DNA of 64,000 nucleotides from Pyrocephalus nanus (GCA_038380795.1 CM076277.1:6105501-6169500), one strand, 5' to 3'. Positions 12,393-26,332 are shown, numbered from the stretch's first letter. The notes: generated by a model not told the origin, from the letters alone. A program made the numbers and translations.

Positions 12393-15300
12393 TGAAGCAA
12401 AATGAATTACCATTGATGTGATAATCTTCCAAAATACACTGACATGTAAAGCAAATCTAAATCGACTCCTCCAGAAGATAATTTATTGCATTTACCCTTA
12501 GTGACTGTGGGATCAGAGCATACAAGTGTTTCCATAGCTGTCAGCACAATTATTCCTGATAAATGGTGTTCCAGGACAAGATCCATCTTTGGGAACATGT
12601 TTAAAATTCTAACTGATTACTCCAGTGGCTAAGGTACAATTTTAGTCCTTTTAGCCTTGCAGGGCTTGTGCAGGACAACTTTCCTCAGCATGAGACTACT
12701 TTATGAAGTTACAGCCCTTGGGCCAACACCTCCCTTTTGAAGGTATAGACAGAGAACAAAGCAGATCCCCAAATTCAGTCCACACAAGGAGGGAATAAAA
12801 TGTATTTTGCCTTTCTCTGTGGCAGCTTCGTGGTCTGTGACAAAGGGCATAAATTGCTGTTTACCAGGGGCAAACACCGGGGTTTATTCATAGTTCCAGC
12901 CAGTTTGGGAGCTGAGCAAACGCTCTGCAGCAAGCAGGCCCTTGGCACAATTTTCACAACAGTGTTATCACGCTGGTATGTTCAAGCCATCAAATTCCAG
13001 ACGTGAAAAATACCACCTTGCCATGCCAGTTTTACAGGTAGCACCTAAAAAAATCTCAGCCTTGCATTGCCAGTGTCACTGTTACTATTCCAGTGTGCAC
13101 CAGCAGACCTGTTTCACGGCCTGTAACTCCCCTTGAATTACATATTACTCCAGGGGTTCTTGGGGTCAAATGGGAACTAGATTTTGTATTACAGATGTGT
13201 CAAAGCAGAAAAAAAAGACTGGAAAGGGATGGTGATGAAAGATGCTAAGCTGGCAGCCTAAGGAGGGAACATGCACTATGTACCTAGAAATAACAAGGGT
13301 CCCTCAGGTCAGTCTGGCTTGTCCTCTCCTGCTGAGGCCAGCACTGGGAAGAAAGCTGTTTAATACTCTAGAAACTCCTTAATAACATTGCTAATAACAA
13401 AAGTAATAATAAAACTATAGTAACTGGTTGTTAGAGTGAGACTATCAATGTCTTTGAACAGATTGTGAAACAGTAAGCAAATGAGAATCCTGAAGGATTT
13501 TGGTCTAAATAGCCATCACATCATGATTCAATGTTCTGGATTTAAACTGTAAGACAAGAAAGGAAACCAAACTAAAATAACACTACACTTTCTGCTTTAC
13601 AGGCACTCGAGTCCATTAAAAATGGAAACATGCAGGAACATCATACAGTTCCTCATTATCCTGTGGAGTTTATCATGTGTGTTTCCTCTGCATATCTCTG
13701 GCCAACTACCAGCTGAGTATCTTCTACAAATCAAAGCCCGTGGGTCTTACAGAACAGATAGGTCCAATCTGGCAGAGATTGCCCAGAATTTGGGGAAAAT
13801 GTTGCATTTTGAAGCAAAAATTGGGGAATTAAGGGAGCCTTAGGCCAGCTGAACAACCTCGGAGGACACCATGACTTCCTTCAATCCATGATGAATAGGA
13901 ATTCACATCACATCATGAAAACTGAAGGGGACCAAACCCTTTAATTACCTGATTTCAACACTCAAGCTTTTCCCTCATATTAATAGAGACCTTGAAGTCT
14001 GTAATGGCTGTGATAAGATATTTGGTTACATTGATGTAATGTACTTTTTCTTATCAATATGCAAACAGGACACTAATCTATTTATCTCCTTCACATTTTA
14101 TTTGGGGAATGGGGACAAGAAGGGTTGTCTTTGAAGGCTGCTTTCAAACTTTGGTATCTAATGAAACCAAGTTGACTTCTAAAGCAAATAATAATAGGTA
14201 TGTGCAGAAAGGATTGTTTTGGTTTTCAGCAGTATTTTCCAGCTTTTATCAAACAACTTTCAGAATGGGCTGCAGAGGGTGTTTGTGCAGGTCAACCATT
14301 GCAAGCACCCTTGGCAAAACAAGGCACAGTAACACAGAGATGTCCCTTGGGAGACCTAATGTATGAGGCTAAGTACATAACAGCCTTTAATTTTTCAAGG
14401 GGAGAAGTCACTCTGGAGGATTTTAGGAGCCAATGACATCTGGACAACTGCAATCAATTCATTTCAAGCAAAGTACAGTGGTTTGGATTGCAGGAAACAT
14501 TGATCTGGGTGATAAGAGCTCCTCAGTGCCACCCACCCCTCCCTTTCTGTGCTTCTCAGCTGTGTCCTCTGTGTGACTGTTAATCCTCAGCACGGGGAGG
14601 GCATTACAAACACAGTCTTGAGAAGGTTGAAGAGGGGGTTAAACAGAGCAGAAAAAGAGAAACTGATTTTTCTTTTCCCATCCATTTTCTCTCGAAGTCT
14701 TTTTTTTTTGCTATTCCTTATCCTCACTTAGCAGTCCAGAATTTTTTTGGCTCAATAGATCATTGCCATGTCCCACACCTCAGGCAAGTGGAACTAGAGA
14801 ACAAGATCTTGCACTTGCAGTAGGGAGACTGACCTTCTGTCCTCATATTTTTATGATTTCTTTAAAGGCAGGTCCTATTTACTTTTATTGAATGACCAAA
14901 TCTTTCTCTTGCTTTGGGGGGGAAAAAAAACCCTCACAAAAGGTAAAGATACTGAGATACTTTTTAAGCCTGAGTGTGTCAGCAGGGAAGCCCTGTAGGG
15001 TGTTACGGTTATAAAGACCATCTGTAATTCTACTGAACCTCATATCTCACAGTTATCCCTTTCCTCTTTAAGCTCTTCTTTTCCAAATAATAGCAAATTG
15101 AGGGTGTGTATTTTCTCTCTGCTTATCAGAGGATCATTTAAAGTTAAGTTGAGCCATCTAATCCTGAAGATTTTTTAGCTAAACAAAACTCCTGCACTTT
15201 ATTGACTTGGACTGTGGCACGTCACCACTAGTCTGAGCTGGGACTCCTGGACAGCCACTGTGCCCTTGGGGGATGCAACATTTACTTTCTGGGGTGCAAT

Positions 15301-15624
15301 TCTCTTGGGCAGGTACAAAGTCATGAGTATTCTGCATTCTCACTGTAGAATTTTCACTGCCACTCTGTTGGGAGATTCACAAGCACAGCACAGTGTGTGC
15401 CATGCTTCTGTTTCATCATTTCAACAGCACAAATATTACTTTTGCAAGAACCTGTAAATACTAATTTTAAAAGTATCTGTAAGGAACAATTCAGTGTTTA
15501 GCCTGGGTAGATTGTCTGGGCAAAGAACAGCCACCAGTCATAACTCTGTACCTCATTCCTGGCTAAACAGCAGCTCCCAGACATTGGACTTTCTAACTTT
15601 GTTCAAGAGCCCTATATTTCAAAA

Positions 15625-15850
15625 ATCAAAGAATCATTTAGGGTGGAAAAGACCTCCAGTATCATCCAGTTCAAGTTGTCCCCGATCCCCACCTTGTTCC
15701 CCAGCCCAGAGCACTGAGTGCCATGTCCAGTCCTTTCTTGGATACCTCCAGGTATGAGGACTCCACCACTTCCCTGGGCAGTCCCTTCCAGTGCCTGAAC
15801 ACCTTTTCTATGAAGAAATTCCTCCTGATGTCCAACCCGTTTCCTTTTGT
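15625..15850 (-). mobile_element. CR1 LINE fragment, 5'-truncated
   Basis: The plus strand begins with an AATCATTTAGGGTGGAAAAG segment, the reverse complement of a bird CR1 3' end. Translating the minus strand gives the conserved end of CR1 ORF2 (GLDIRRNFF, then HWKGLPREVVES). The stretch around CAGAGCACTGAGTGCCA is shared with the copy at 36.2 kb, so both belong to one subfamily. Divergence and truncation show it is dead. Confidence 0.9.
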
Positions 15851-17596
15851 ACAACAGTGATAAAACTCCTCTCCCTTCACTCGACACCTTCCACTGATGC
15901 CACCAGGACTCAAAACACCAATTTTGGCCATGTCACCTCAGGGAAGAAAGAACCTCAGCTCCTCTTCCTCTTTTCCTTTCCAGACTCCAGAGGCACAGGG
16001 TATAGGTGCCTGTCCTGCAGCTTGGCTGATATATGTATCTCTTTTTGATTACGAGAAAAAGCCTGTTCTCATAATAAAAAAACACCAGAAATTAGTTGCA
16101 ATATAATGATCCAGAGATCATAAAATCACAGCGTGGCCTCTGTGAGTTAAATCTTTGGCTGCTTTGTTACTAAAAAGCAAATGTTTGCATTGCTCAATCA
16201 TAAGAGAATATAAAGTGTGCAATTTCTGCATTAGCTGCAATACACTGTGCTCAAACAGGACATTTGGCAAACAGATCCTGTGAAATTTGTGAAGCCAGCC
16301 ATAATTCTGTGACTTGTTTCACACCACGCCGTCCCCAGGTCACTGGAACACCAAGTCTCCTTGCTTAGACAGTCACAAATGCAGATGTGAACATTTCTGC
16401 CTTGCCATCAAGAACTTATTTTGGAGCATAATGCTTCAGAGTGTTTACAGTTCCAGTCCTAACACGACACGGAGAGGGACACATTTCCATACAGTGTATG
16501 GGAAACACCTGGCCCCAGACACGGCCGGCTAAAAATCCCTGTCAACCTTCTGTTTGTCAAAAGGGTATATTTATCCTCTGACTTTTTGTCATGACCTCTG
16601 CATTCTGAAATGAATTAAAGGTTTATGTGCAGGAATGCAGAGAGCAGGAAATCAGGAAATAGCCTGGGAAATGGCTTTCCTGTCCCGTTTCACTGCTTTA
16701 CGTACTGTAACGTCATTGACGTTCTGTCAGCCCAGGTTGGCTCCTCGCTGTGGGGTGTCCTTGTCCCATCCCTTTGCCCCCCACTCCTGGAGTATCAAGT
16801 GCATCTATTAAAGGATGTGGTGCTGATTTAATTTCAGCACAAGATAGCAAGAAAATATTCAGATTTCAACAGCGACTCGGGTATGTGGTTAACTGGAAAA
16901 CTAGAAATGTTTGAGGTGGGGAGACACGATTAACACTGGCTTTGAGCCACCTGCCCTCACATCATTTTTGAAAGTAAAAGCAGAAAGACCGAGTCTACCC
17001 AGGAAACAGAGGGTTCATCCAGCATTGACACTGTCACAAACTGATTTCTCTGAGGAATATTCACTGTGGAGGTAGAGTTTGTAAACTAAAAGTGCAAGAA
17101 AAGTATTTTGTAGTCAACTTTCCATAAGACTCGTGTTTTCAAGCACTACACAACAAAGTACCAGGTGGGCAAAGTGCATGATCTATGTGGTGCTTAACAG
17201 CCTAATTGAAATGCATTGAAATACTCAGTTGGGTGGAATTGCTCAATCTGTCTCTCAATGGTAGCAACAATAAATTGCCTGAATTATTTTCAAGTTGCAG
17301 CACTGAACTAAAGGACATACAATTAAAAAAAAAAAGAGGGCAGAAAAAAGTAATAATAAAAGAAACCAAAGAAATTTTACAGTGGTTGGTTTTTTTCATG
17401 AAAACTTGTCATTAATATTTTATGGAAGTGTTTTCTAGCTTCTGGTTAGTAGAAGATGGACTCTTCAAATATCTTAAACATCAGATCTCTTTCGCATAAG
17501 TACTTGAATATGACATCAGGATCCAACCTTGAATTAACTACACTTTGGTTTGGCAGCCTTTGGAATTGAGTAACATCTCTAGACCTCAATGGGAAC

Positions 17597-17622
17597 AGTT
17601 CTGCTCTCGAAGTAGCAGAACT
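17597..17622. repeat. Inverted repeat with 9-bp arms
   Basis: AGTTCTGCT and AGCAGAACT are perfect complements around an eight-base spacer that includes TCGA. No repeat family is recognised in the surroundings. Confidence 0.6.
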
Positions 17623-18239
17623 CACTCACTACTTCATAACTTCATGTTCTTAAAGACAGCGCTGAGACCTTTAATTCTTCCTGCCTTTCCCCCTGAATTT
17701 GACAGGAGTTGTCACATATAGGACAGTAAGAGAGGACTTGCACTCAGCTTCCTTAGCAATACCCCACCTAAGACAAAAAGTGTCCAATACTCCAGTTAAA
17801 GATAATCACAAAATGTCTATTAATATTCTGTTCAGCTGAGACTTTCCTTTGGCAGCACTACTGCAAACAAAATCCCAATCTAATCACATCACTCAACTCC
17901 CTCCTCCCCAAAATAAGTTTTGTTATTTGCTTTTTATAGCCCTAATCTGGATGGAAAAAAAATTATGCCAATTTTTAATATTTTGATTTCTATGCCTTTG
18001 TTTTAAACAAATCAGCCAGCATGGCTAAAGCATGTAGGTTTTCATTCAGCTGTTTAAAATAGTGTGTTTTGAAGCAGATGAGTGTTTACAGGAAGCCCCA
18101 AAACAGGAATGTATATTTTTATGCAGTAATTAGTGTTTGTTTAATATACCAACTGGGAAGGCAAAGAACAGCATAAACACATAATTGTTACCAGGCAGGG
18201 AGAAGTAGAGCATTAGGAGATAGCATAAATAGTCAAACC

Positions 18240-18255
18240 TGACCTCAAAAGGTCA
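18240..18255. promoter_or_regulatory. Everted nuclear-receptor half-sites, spacing 4
   Basis: TGACCT, CAAA, AGGTCA: two perfect AGGTCA half-sites pointing away from each other. Both halves are exact consensus, though binding is not shown and ER4 is not among the commonest response-element layouts. Confidence 0.3.
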
Positions 18256-18904
18256 AAAGAGAACTAAACAATTTTGTCACAGCACTTGCTTATTTAAGTC
18301 AATGCAAGTCCAATTTCCTCTCTGCTGCTTTGCCTGGTATTTTATACTGTCCAGTATTATTCTTATTTGTCAAAGACACACAGAGGATCAGTTGTCCTAA
18401 GTACATTTACAAGTTGTATGTGACTATTAAGAAGAATAATCGGGAGCATTTTGCAAGTCAAAGATTATTTTAACGTAGAGCCACGTAAAGCGCTGAGCTA
18501 AAAATGTCCATGTTATATTAATTTCTAACAATGATTTACTGAGGTCAATGACAATAAAAATGCAAGTCAGCTACAGAGGCATTTTGTAACCTCGTTTGAT
18601 TTTTTTTAACCCCCTTCATGCCACCATGTACAAGATTATCCTGGCACTGACTAGCAAAAGTACTTAAAATTTAATCTCTGAAACAAAACCAATTTTCACT
18701 AAATTCATTCATGTTTTGACCTCCCACTCCCTCCTGAAAAAGAATCCCCTTTCTATTTCAATGCAAGGCTAGGATTTCACTGAGGGGGGAAGTATACCCT
18801 ATGTATGAAGCACATGGAAGACAGGATTATTTGGTTACACTTTAAAATATGTTCATTTTTAGACCCTGTTCTTCATAACAAATAGGGCATTTTATCCTCA
18901 TATT

Positions 18905-18957
18905 CTTTCTCCTTTTCTTTTGTACTTTCTTTTTTTTTCCTTTTTTTTTTTTTTTTT
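18905..18957 (+). repeat. Pyrimidine tract ending in T17
   Basis: About 50 bases of almost pure C/T, ending in T17 at 18941-18957. Confidence 0.9.
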
Positions 18958-19537
18958 AAAGTTTCCTTGGAGTGATTATAAAAATCACTTAAATCCTGAA
19001 GGGGAACTATGCCTCAGTGACAAAACAAATTTGCCACAAATCATTTTACAAAAGAACAGCAGGACTTTAGACCAAACTCGGGAACTGTTCCTATTCATCA
19101 TTCATTTGTTTTGGAAACTCCACCCTCCTCCTGCCATGTTCAATATCTAATTGGCATTCTGACACTTCAGATAACTAAACATCTGCTGCATGGATGCTTC
19201 TTAGAAGTCTTTTGTTCTGTAAGTTGGAGTTCAAGGGATACAACTCACCGATACACTGGATTCGTGCCATTGTTAGGGCAACTACTCTTCCTGAATGGAG
19301 AAAAAACAGTCAAATAAAAGCATTTTGCACGAATACTTCCCCCCCTCCTCCTACTTCTGATCAGCTTCCTAAGGGCTTGGTGTATTAAAATTCAGATGTC
19401 AGAGCGCTGCTTCTACGGAGCCGTTTCCGCAGTTTGGGCAGTGGGGGGCTTTGCAACCCTCCTGTTAATAGCTGTTGACAAAAGGTTAATTTCTGTTGCA
19501 GTGACAAGGAGGTTTCATCACCCAAACTTCATTTGCC

Positions 19538-19555
19538 TTTTTTTTTTTTTTTTTT
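19538..19555 (+). repeat. T18 tract
   Basis: Eighteen consecutive T bases with no recognisable element attached. Confidence 0.9.
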
Positions 19556-20278
19556 AAATGGTAAGTGAAGAAGGTGTGTATCCAGCATTCAGTGCTGCTG
19601 AGAGATGTCAGAGTTAATATTTTGATAGCAGTGTGGAACAGCTGGATAAAAAGATGTTGTAGATCTCTTAAGGAATATTATGTTTAGATCAAGAAATAAA
19701 TCATGGATAAAAGTTTGTGAGCAAGATTTGCATGTTCGTGCTAGTAGGTGCTCTTTAGCCAAAAGGCTTTTTTGCAGGATGCATCCAGCCAATATTGTGA
19801 AGTATTATCTGTACTGCAGCAGCTTCCAGAACATTCAGAGCAGCCTCTGTGTGCTGGGCCCGGAGGAAAAAGCTGCTTAGCTCATGTCCTTGTGGAAGGA
19901 CAAGGCAGGCAAAGCTGAGAGAGGAGGAAGGCACAAGTTGGTACCTGAGCTATGATGCGTTTTGATAAACACCCAAGGATAAAACCCACATCTGCTTCAC
20001 CATCAGACTTTTCACTTTCCTACTTAATTGTAGCTGATTCAGACTCTCATCCATCACCCTATTAATAACGATAGAAAGGACATTACCTTCCCAAGCACGG
20101 CCTTTATTGCTAGAAACAAGTTTTAAAAAGCCTAAACCTGGGCAAAAAACATCCTCCAAGGCCCAAAGAAGTCCAAACATCAGGCAGTGGATGGGCTCTG
20201 AAGGCTCTGCCAGGCTGAGCAGCTGCCCAGCTGTGACATTCCCCTGCCTGCCCAGATTTCCAGGCCTTGCTTCCTGCA

Positions 20279-20297
20279 TTTTTTTTTTTTTTTTTTT
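20279..20297 (+). repeat. T19 tract
   Basis: Nineteen consecutive T bases. The lysine run in the minus-strand open frame at 19950-20432 comes from this tract. Confidence 0.9.
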
Positions 20298-21249
20298 ACT
20301 TTTGGAAATGTAACACTCAGAAATCAAGTTGCTGTAAACTCTGTGAGGCAGGTTACAGAGGAGGGCACTGATGAATGCCCCTAAAAACCCATTGTGCCCA
20401 CGCTGCTGCATGAAAAAGAGTGCTGAATACACTGCATAGGAAACAACTCACGTCATTGTCCTTCTGCACACACAATCACTCAAATGATGCATGTAAATAA
20501 GAGATTTTATAGGCACATTCACTTTGCAAATCCTTCCCATCTATTCCAAAAGAGCCACATTGTAAACATTAACAGGCTGATGGTAAGCCTGAATTTAGCA
20601 GAAAGGCTTCCAGTAACACATGAGTGGGACTGAATTAGACAGACTTCTGTATTCCAGATACCTCACTGCCTACCAGCCTCAGACTTTGGCCCTTGCAAGC
20701 ATTCAGTGTGTATGAAATCTCTTCTGGAACATCTAAATGCACCAGCCAACTAGCAGAGGAAAGGGACAAAACTGTGTTAAGTATTTGTCTAGACAGAAAT
20801 AGGGCTAGGAAAAAAAAAATATAGCTACTTATTTAAATATCTCTGCAGGAGCTGACACAGAACAGTTAACTCACAAAGTAGTTATATTTGATATTTCCCT
20901 GTGCTATTTTTGATGAAGAGCTGGGTAGTTAAAAAGAGCTAAATGAGACAGGTGAATGTGGAATAGGCCATTTGTACCTCCTGATAACTAGAGCCAAAAG
21001 TGATCTTGTCCCTTGTCAAATGTTGATTTAATTCACTGTGGATAAGCCCAGACTGGCAGGAGGGAATTTGCATATGGTTTTGAGGAATTTGGATTCAATT
21101 CCTTGCTTTCCTAAGCAAAATCTTTCTTGATCTTGACTTAGCAGATGGACCTTCAGCACATACAGTGTGGTGCTGCTGAACACAAACCATGTTTGTGACA
21201 GAGCACAGATTAGCAAATACATCACATTTCCCTTCATTTTCTCAGGGGA

Positions 21250-21272
21250 TATCCTAGTACATGACTAGGATA
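21250..21272. repeat. Tight hairpin, 9-bp arms and 5-base loop
   Basis: TATCCTAGT (21250-21258) and ACTAGGATA (21264-21272) pair perfectly around ACATG. The short loop makes it a stable small hairpin. Function unknown. Confidence 0.6.
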
Positions 21273-22211
21273 ATTAAATTCCCTAAGTAATTTCACTGAA
21301 ACCAGCTGCTGGAAGAACTCTAGCCCTGCGTCTGCTTGGCCAGCCAGGCAAGTGCCACCCCCACAGCCAGGACTGGTGGCAGCTCATTGACAAGAGACTG
21401 GGAAATGAACTACCCAAAAGAGTACATTTGGGAATTTGGTTCAGACTGGATGTGGAGCAGAGTCCACCATTTGAGTGCCCTCATAAGGCATGTTGTAGGA
21501 CATGAACTTCCTTTCTGCTGCCTGGAAAACTTATGGTAAAACAACAAGTCCTCCTAAGGCCATTTCTGTGCCAGCTGTGCCAACCTTCACATACACTTTT
21601 CTTCATCTGAAATGAAGAACTCAAAGTGGGAATATTTTGTTTTTCCCAGTCCAGCACACAGATGTGGATCCAAGAGGAGGCAGTATTTGACTGAGAAACC
21701 TTCTAAGACATTTCTGCTTGTCCACAGAAACCTCTGCCTGCAAGTTTTCTGGCTGGTAAGTCTTTCTTACAAGGCAACTGAGAGTCTGCCAAGAGAAGAA
21801 GGGGAGAGGGCTGGAGCTCTGTGCCACCTGTCCAGTTCTCTGCTCTCAACCTGCTAACACCAGATCTGTACCCAGAAGACCACAGTGAAGTCCTTCCAAA
21901 TCAGTGCAATAGCTCCCACATGTATATTTTCCCAATTCTTGGCCCAAAGGGGCTCTTGAAGCACTTTCCCTTCCCTCCATGCCCGCTCTCCCATCCTCTC
22001 CCCGGATTGCTTTCAGGCCGTGGTTGTTGGGCCCTTCTGTCAGTCTGTCCAACCCACTTTCCCTTTTCTACCCCGCTGCCTTTTTTTTCCTTGTAAAGAA
22101 GAGAGATGAACATCTATGTCAATGAATCCCTGACCTACATAGGCTGACCCTGAGGAGTCAGAGATAATACACGAGAGTAAATGAGGTCAAAAATGGAGAA
22201 AAGCCCCCACA

Positions 22212-22508
22212 CGGTGAACTTCCCAGCACGGTTCGGCTGCACCGCGGCTTCCCCAGATCCTCTCGGTGCGCCGGGAAGTCTCAGCCTCTCCACGTCCTTT
22301 AAAGGCCTTTCAGATTCTTTACACAATTTTTTTTTTTTTTCTTTTGGCAAGGTTTATTGCCAGAAAGGGTAACCCTGGAGAGAGGCTGATAAGGGAAGAT
22401 TTCCTCATGCTCTCCTTCCCTCACCCTCCGCAGTGCCGACACGCTTGAGCGGACGTGACAAACTCGGTTCTGCTGAGGACAATGCAACGTGATGGCCCTG
22501 GGCACTCG
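22212..22508. promoter_or_regulatory. Isolated CpG cluster
   Basis: I count 17 CpGs in 297 bp, nine of them in the first 82 bp, far denser than the surrounding intergenic DNA. A T14 tract (about 22327) splits it into two halves. It is too short for a classical CpG island and no gene start adjoins it. It could be an orphan promoter or enhancer, or a locally unmethylated or gene-converted stretch. Confidence 0.35.
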
Positions 22509-25500
22509 TCCCTCCACCAGCACCCAGGAGCTGGGGAGAGGGGTCCCCACTGTCCTGTGTGGGAAACTCAGCTACACCTCTTGGGTGGTAGATGCCCAGC
22601 AAGGGAAAGCTCGATCCTGCAGTTTGGGTAAATATGGATCTATAGATAACCATAAAATGTCAGTCCGAGCATTTAAGTCTCTCCCACCTGGCAACAAGAG
22701 TCATATGGAAACATGTTAAAGCATTTCATTTGAATCAGACAGCCTGAGGCCTTTTCACATTCTAAAAGAAGGGGAAAAAAAAAAAGAATATAAAGCCTTT
22801 CACAAAGAGGTCTGAGAAGTCTTACCTGTTGCTGGCAAAGCAACAGTGTCAGAATCATATCTATTCATCCCCAGCATGAAACAGGCTCCTTTGCTGCTGG
22901 TAACACAACATCCAGGTGTTAGGCCTCAACCCCACTTCAACTATTGTTTATTGCCATTGCATGGATTAATCCCTGCTGTCAGTCCAGCCTGCGAGATGCT
23001 CTCAGAAAGAAAGGTCTGCATAGCATCATGAGTGTCAGATCCTGCTTTGATACACTTTATCTTCCCTTATCCCTTCAAACTCACCATGACTACTCTGCCT
23101 GACATGCTAAAAATGCTTTAGAATTGGTGCATATAGGCTAAACTCTGGTTTCAGGGGAAAAAAACCTGCCCATCCCCACTTTTCTTCCCCCCCCCCCTTT
23201 TTTGACAGAAATCATTGTTGATCTGATAAGAAGTTTGTGGAGTATCCAGTTACAAACTGAGAATCCCCAGAGTCAGTGATTCATTAGTAGTTATCCTGGT
23301 GTTACAGGAAGTAAACAGCTTTTAGATGTGCATTTTGCATCTAATTATGTCACAGTCCACTGGCCTTCTCAAAGGTGTGTTGTTTTTCAGGGTAATACAT
23401 TAAAGATAACAGATTTTACAACAACAGCTGGGAAAAAAACCCAAAAATAGGTAAGTCATGGAAGCTTTGTGAAAGAAGTGGGAGATCTTTGCTACACAGC
23501 GGAGACAACTGGGTGTCGTTTGGAGGGATGTGAAACTTTATCCAGCAAAAAGCAAGGTGTCAAAGCAACTATTTTTGTGCTCTTATTCTCCTTCCAGAAA
23601 GAATCTGAATCCATTTGCTTTTGAACTTCCTCACTAAAGGATTGATTTCAGTGGCTTCATTCCTCAGGTTAATCAATGCAAACTGCTCTGGATTTACATT
23701 GCAGCAGGACAGGACAAAGTTGAGTCCACTGAGATTTCTCTGCTAAGAAGTTTCAGTTTGCTCTAGGGATCAGAACTGAATTGCTGGGTACCCAATACTA
23801 GTGATATTTTAATATACCAGTGTTGAGTTTGTGGAGACTCAAGCAGTGTTTTCTCCAACAAGCTGGACACCAATGCACTGCTCACACCACTCCCAGGCTT
23901 TGCCTGGTGCCCATTTCCTAACCCAGCTGGTCATGACTGTCCCTCACCCCCTCAAACACAAATGTGGCATCAGATCTAGCACAGCCCTGCTTGTGCCAAG
24001 GGCACTGGGACAGCACAGCATGGGGCTGATGCCTCAGACTGTCACCAGCAACGGGCAGGGGAGAGTTTGGGCACATTGAACATGGATCACTAAATCCCAA
24101 ACCTAGAAGCAGATAAAGGGGGAAGTCAAGGAAAACAGATCCTCCTGGGACATGGGCTGGTGTGAGGGAGAGATGCTGCTGCAGGCATGGCCTGCTGAGA
24201 GCTGGCACCGTCAGCAGTTGCCACAATCTTCACTTATTTTCAGAGATGTTAAAAAAGAGGATGACTGCGCATTTTGGACACAAACAACGACATTCCTGTG
24301 AATGCTGTTCAGGATGTATTTAAGTAGGGGATGACTGATCCCATTAGTCTGCTAAATCCCAGACGCAGGGGCACAGAGAGCAGCATTCTTAAAAAACAGG
24401 CACTTCAATTTAGTTTTGCTTTTAGAAATGAAATTAATAGTGTAAGTTACGTTAAGAGAAATCATAATTTCAGGGTGAATAAAAGCCAGAGGTTTCATTA
24501 AGAATTAAAGCACTTTTCCACTGCCATGTCTTCTAAAATTCTATTACCCATGTGCCAGGAAATCGTTTAGTGATTTTAAAGCACTTGTGTATCCCTTTTC
24601 AATTTGGGAAACTACTGTTCTGTTATTTTGCTCTGTTTTGGTTTGCTGGTTTTCTTCTGCCTGGGACAGTACTGTCAGATTGCCCGTGTTCTCTTCTGCT
24701 CTTTCCAAACATCTTTGCAACCAACTCCAACCATCTCTCCAAGAGCACCAGCATAAAATACCTCCCTCCTTTGCCCTTGGCTTCCCAGCAGTGTCCGTGC
24801 ACCCACAGGGGCTCTTTCCTTGATGCTCTACCACACTGCCCCACAAACACCTGCCTCCAGCTCAGGCCAATCTTCTTTGACTTGATACAATCAAGGATAG
24901 GTGTCTGGACAAATTTGCCTATTTCCAGCTCCTCCTGGCCTTGGAATCGGTATCTGGGAATGGAGTTACAGGGTAGAATTGAAGGATGCCTTTGGTCAAT
25001 AGTCACTTGGGCTTTTCCCTTTCACTCCTAAAAATGCTACCATGCCACAGACCAAGAAATAATCAGGGAATACAGCTGGGTTTCCATTGCTTTTTGACTG
25101 CATGGATTCTATTTCTCCCACTGAAAACCCAGGCAGCTGCTCCATCAGCACAACAACACGCTCCTTCCTTCCACTCCATGCACAGAAGTCTTGGGAAACC
25201 AATCTTCCTTTGGGACTTGAATTTGTATCTCAAATTTAGTTGAAATCAGACAATTCCTTGCAGTGGGGAGGGGTATGAGGGAGATGGGCACCCAAACAGA
25301 GGTGTGGGGAGTAAAATCATGTAAACCCAATTTCCTTGGGAAATCAGGGGAAGCTGGTGAGGCCAGGGAACAGTGTGGAATAAACCAGGCCTGGCTGTGG
25401 GATCCCAGGGCAGAATTTCACTCAGGGATGGTGTCCTTGGAGTCAGTGTCCTCCTGCCCAGCACAGCACTGCCCACTTCAACTCTCTCCACCCCACACCA

Positions 25501-26292
25501 GTGTGCCCCAGTTCCTCCCAGCCACAGAAGGGAAATTAAGACTTCCTTCCTCATCCTGGTGGGGCATTGCAAAGATCTTCCTACTGAGTGTGAAATATTT
25601 CAGATTTGCTGATGAGAAAGGCTACACAAGGCCATGTAACTCCACCTCTGCAGCTGGACCCTCCATCACAAGCACTGAATTTAGGAATACATACTCCCCC
25701 CCCCCCATTTGTTAAAACAGCATTCCAGTAACACAAAATGAACTAATTTGTTTGAACTCACTGCTAAAATAAAGGTTATGTTTCTAGGAAACTACCAAAT
25801 GAATGCATTTGAGAGCACATTTGAAAAGAAATGCAAAAGTCCCGCTGGCAGTGACAAAACAAAGTTTGAGCTTGGAATGGAAACCGGATGGGTTATAAAT
25901 AACTGACGGCAAAACCTCAATTGATTCAGTTCCACAGTTAATCTATTATATTCTTCCAGTGGAATTTGTTTTGCTTGAAAAGGATTATACGAAATCATAA
26001 CCTTCATTAACTTGGAGTTTTTTTGTTTTTTTTTTTTTTTGTAAGCAGATGTTTAGTTACAGCTGATAAAGCATGAAAACCTGCATTCCTCACAGCTTGC
26101 TCTGCATGGGTGTGTTGGGTAATGATGACAAATATTAAGGTACAACATTGCTCTTCTTTGCTGACACAGCAGTGACTGATCCGCTTATCAGATTCAGCTG
26201 TGAGCTGGAATGCCCAAAGAAGGGGAAATATGAATGTATCTGATATGAGACTAATGGATCCTGAGAGTATTTATAGCTCAGAACAGGCTGGG

Positions 26293-26330
<38 letters not shown>
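26293..26330 (+). repeat. A38 homopolymer tract
   Basis: Thirty-eight consecutive A bases, bounded by G on both sides; the longest homopolymer in the window. I see no retroposed sequence upstream and no target-site duplication, so it may be an expanded microsatellite rather than a tail. Its length may also be an assembly artefact. Confidence 0.95.

Positions 26331-26332
<2 letters not shown>

Larger units (their letters stand above)
7498..15624. other. Intergenic, no gene seen
   Basis: Unique-looking sequence containing an AT-rich block at 9120-9330, an octamer-like inverted repeat at 11352 and a small TTACAT/ATGTAA symmetry at 14026-14039. No recognisable transposon. The longest open frames are about 112 codons and resemble nothing known to me. 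Confidence 0.7.

Noticed and set aside
19950..20432. 160-codon minus-strand open frame
   Set aside because: Contains a lysine run from a poly(T) tract, no recognisable domain, and is antisense to other chance frames.
24552..25031. 159-codon plus-strand open frame
   Set aside because: Overlaps long frames on the other strand and in another plus frame. Composition looks like random GC-moderate sequence and no family is recognised.
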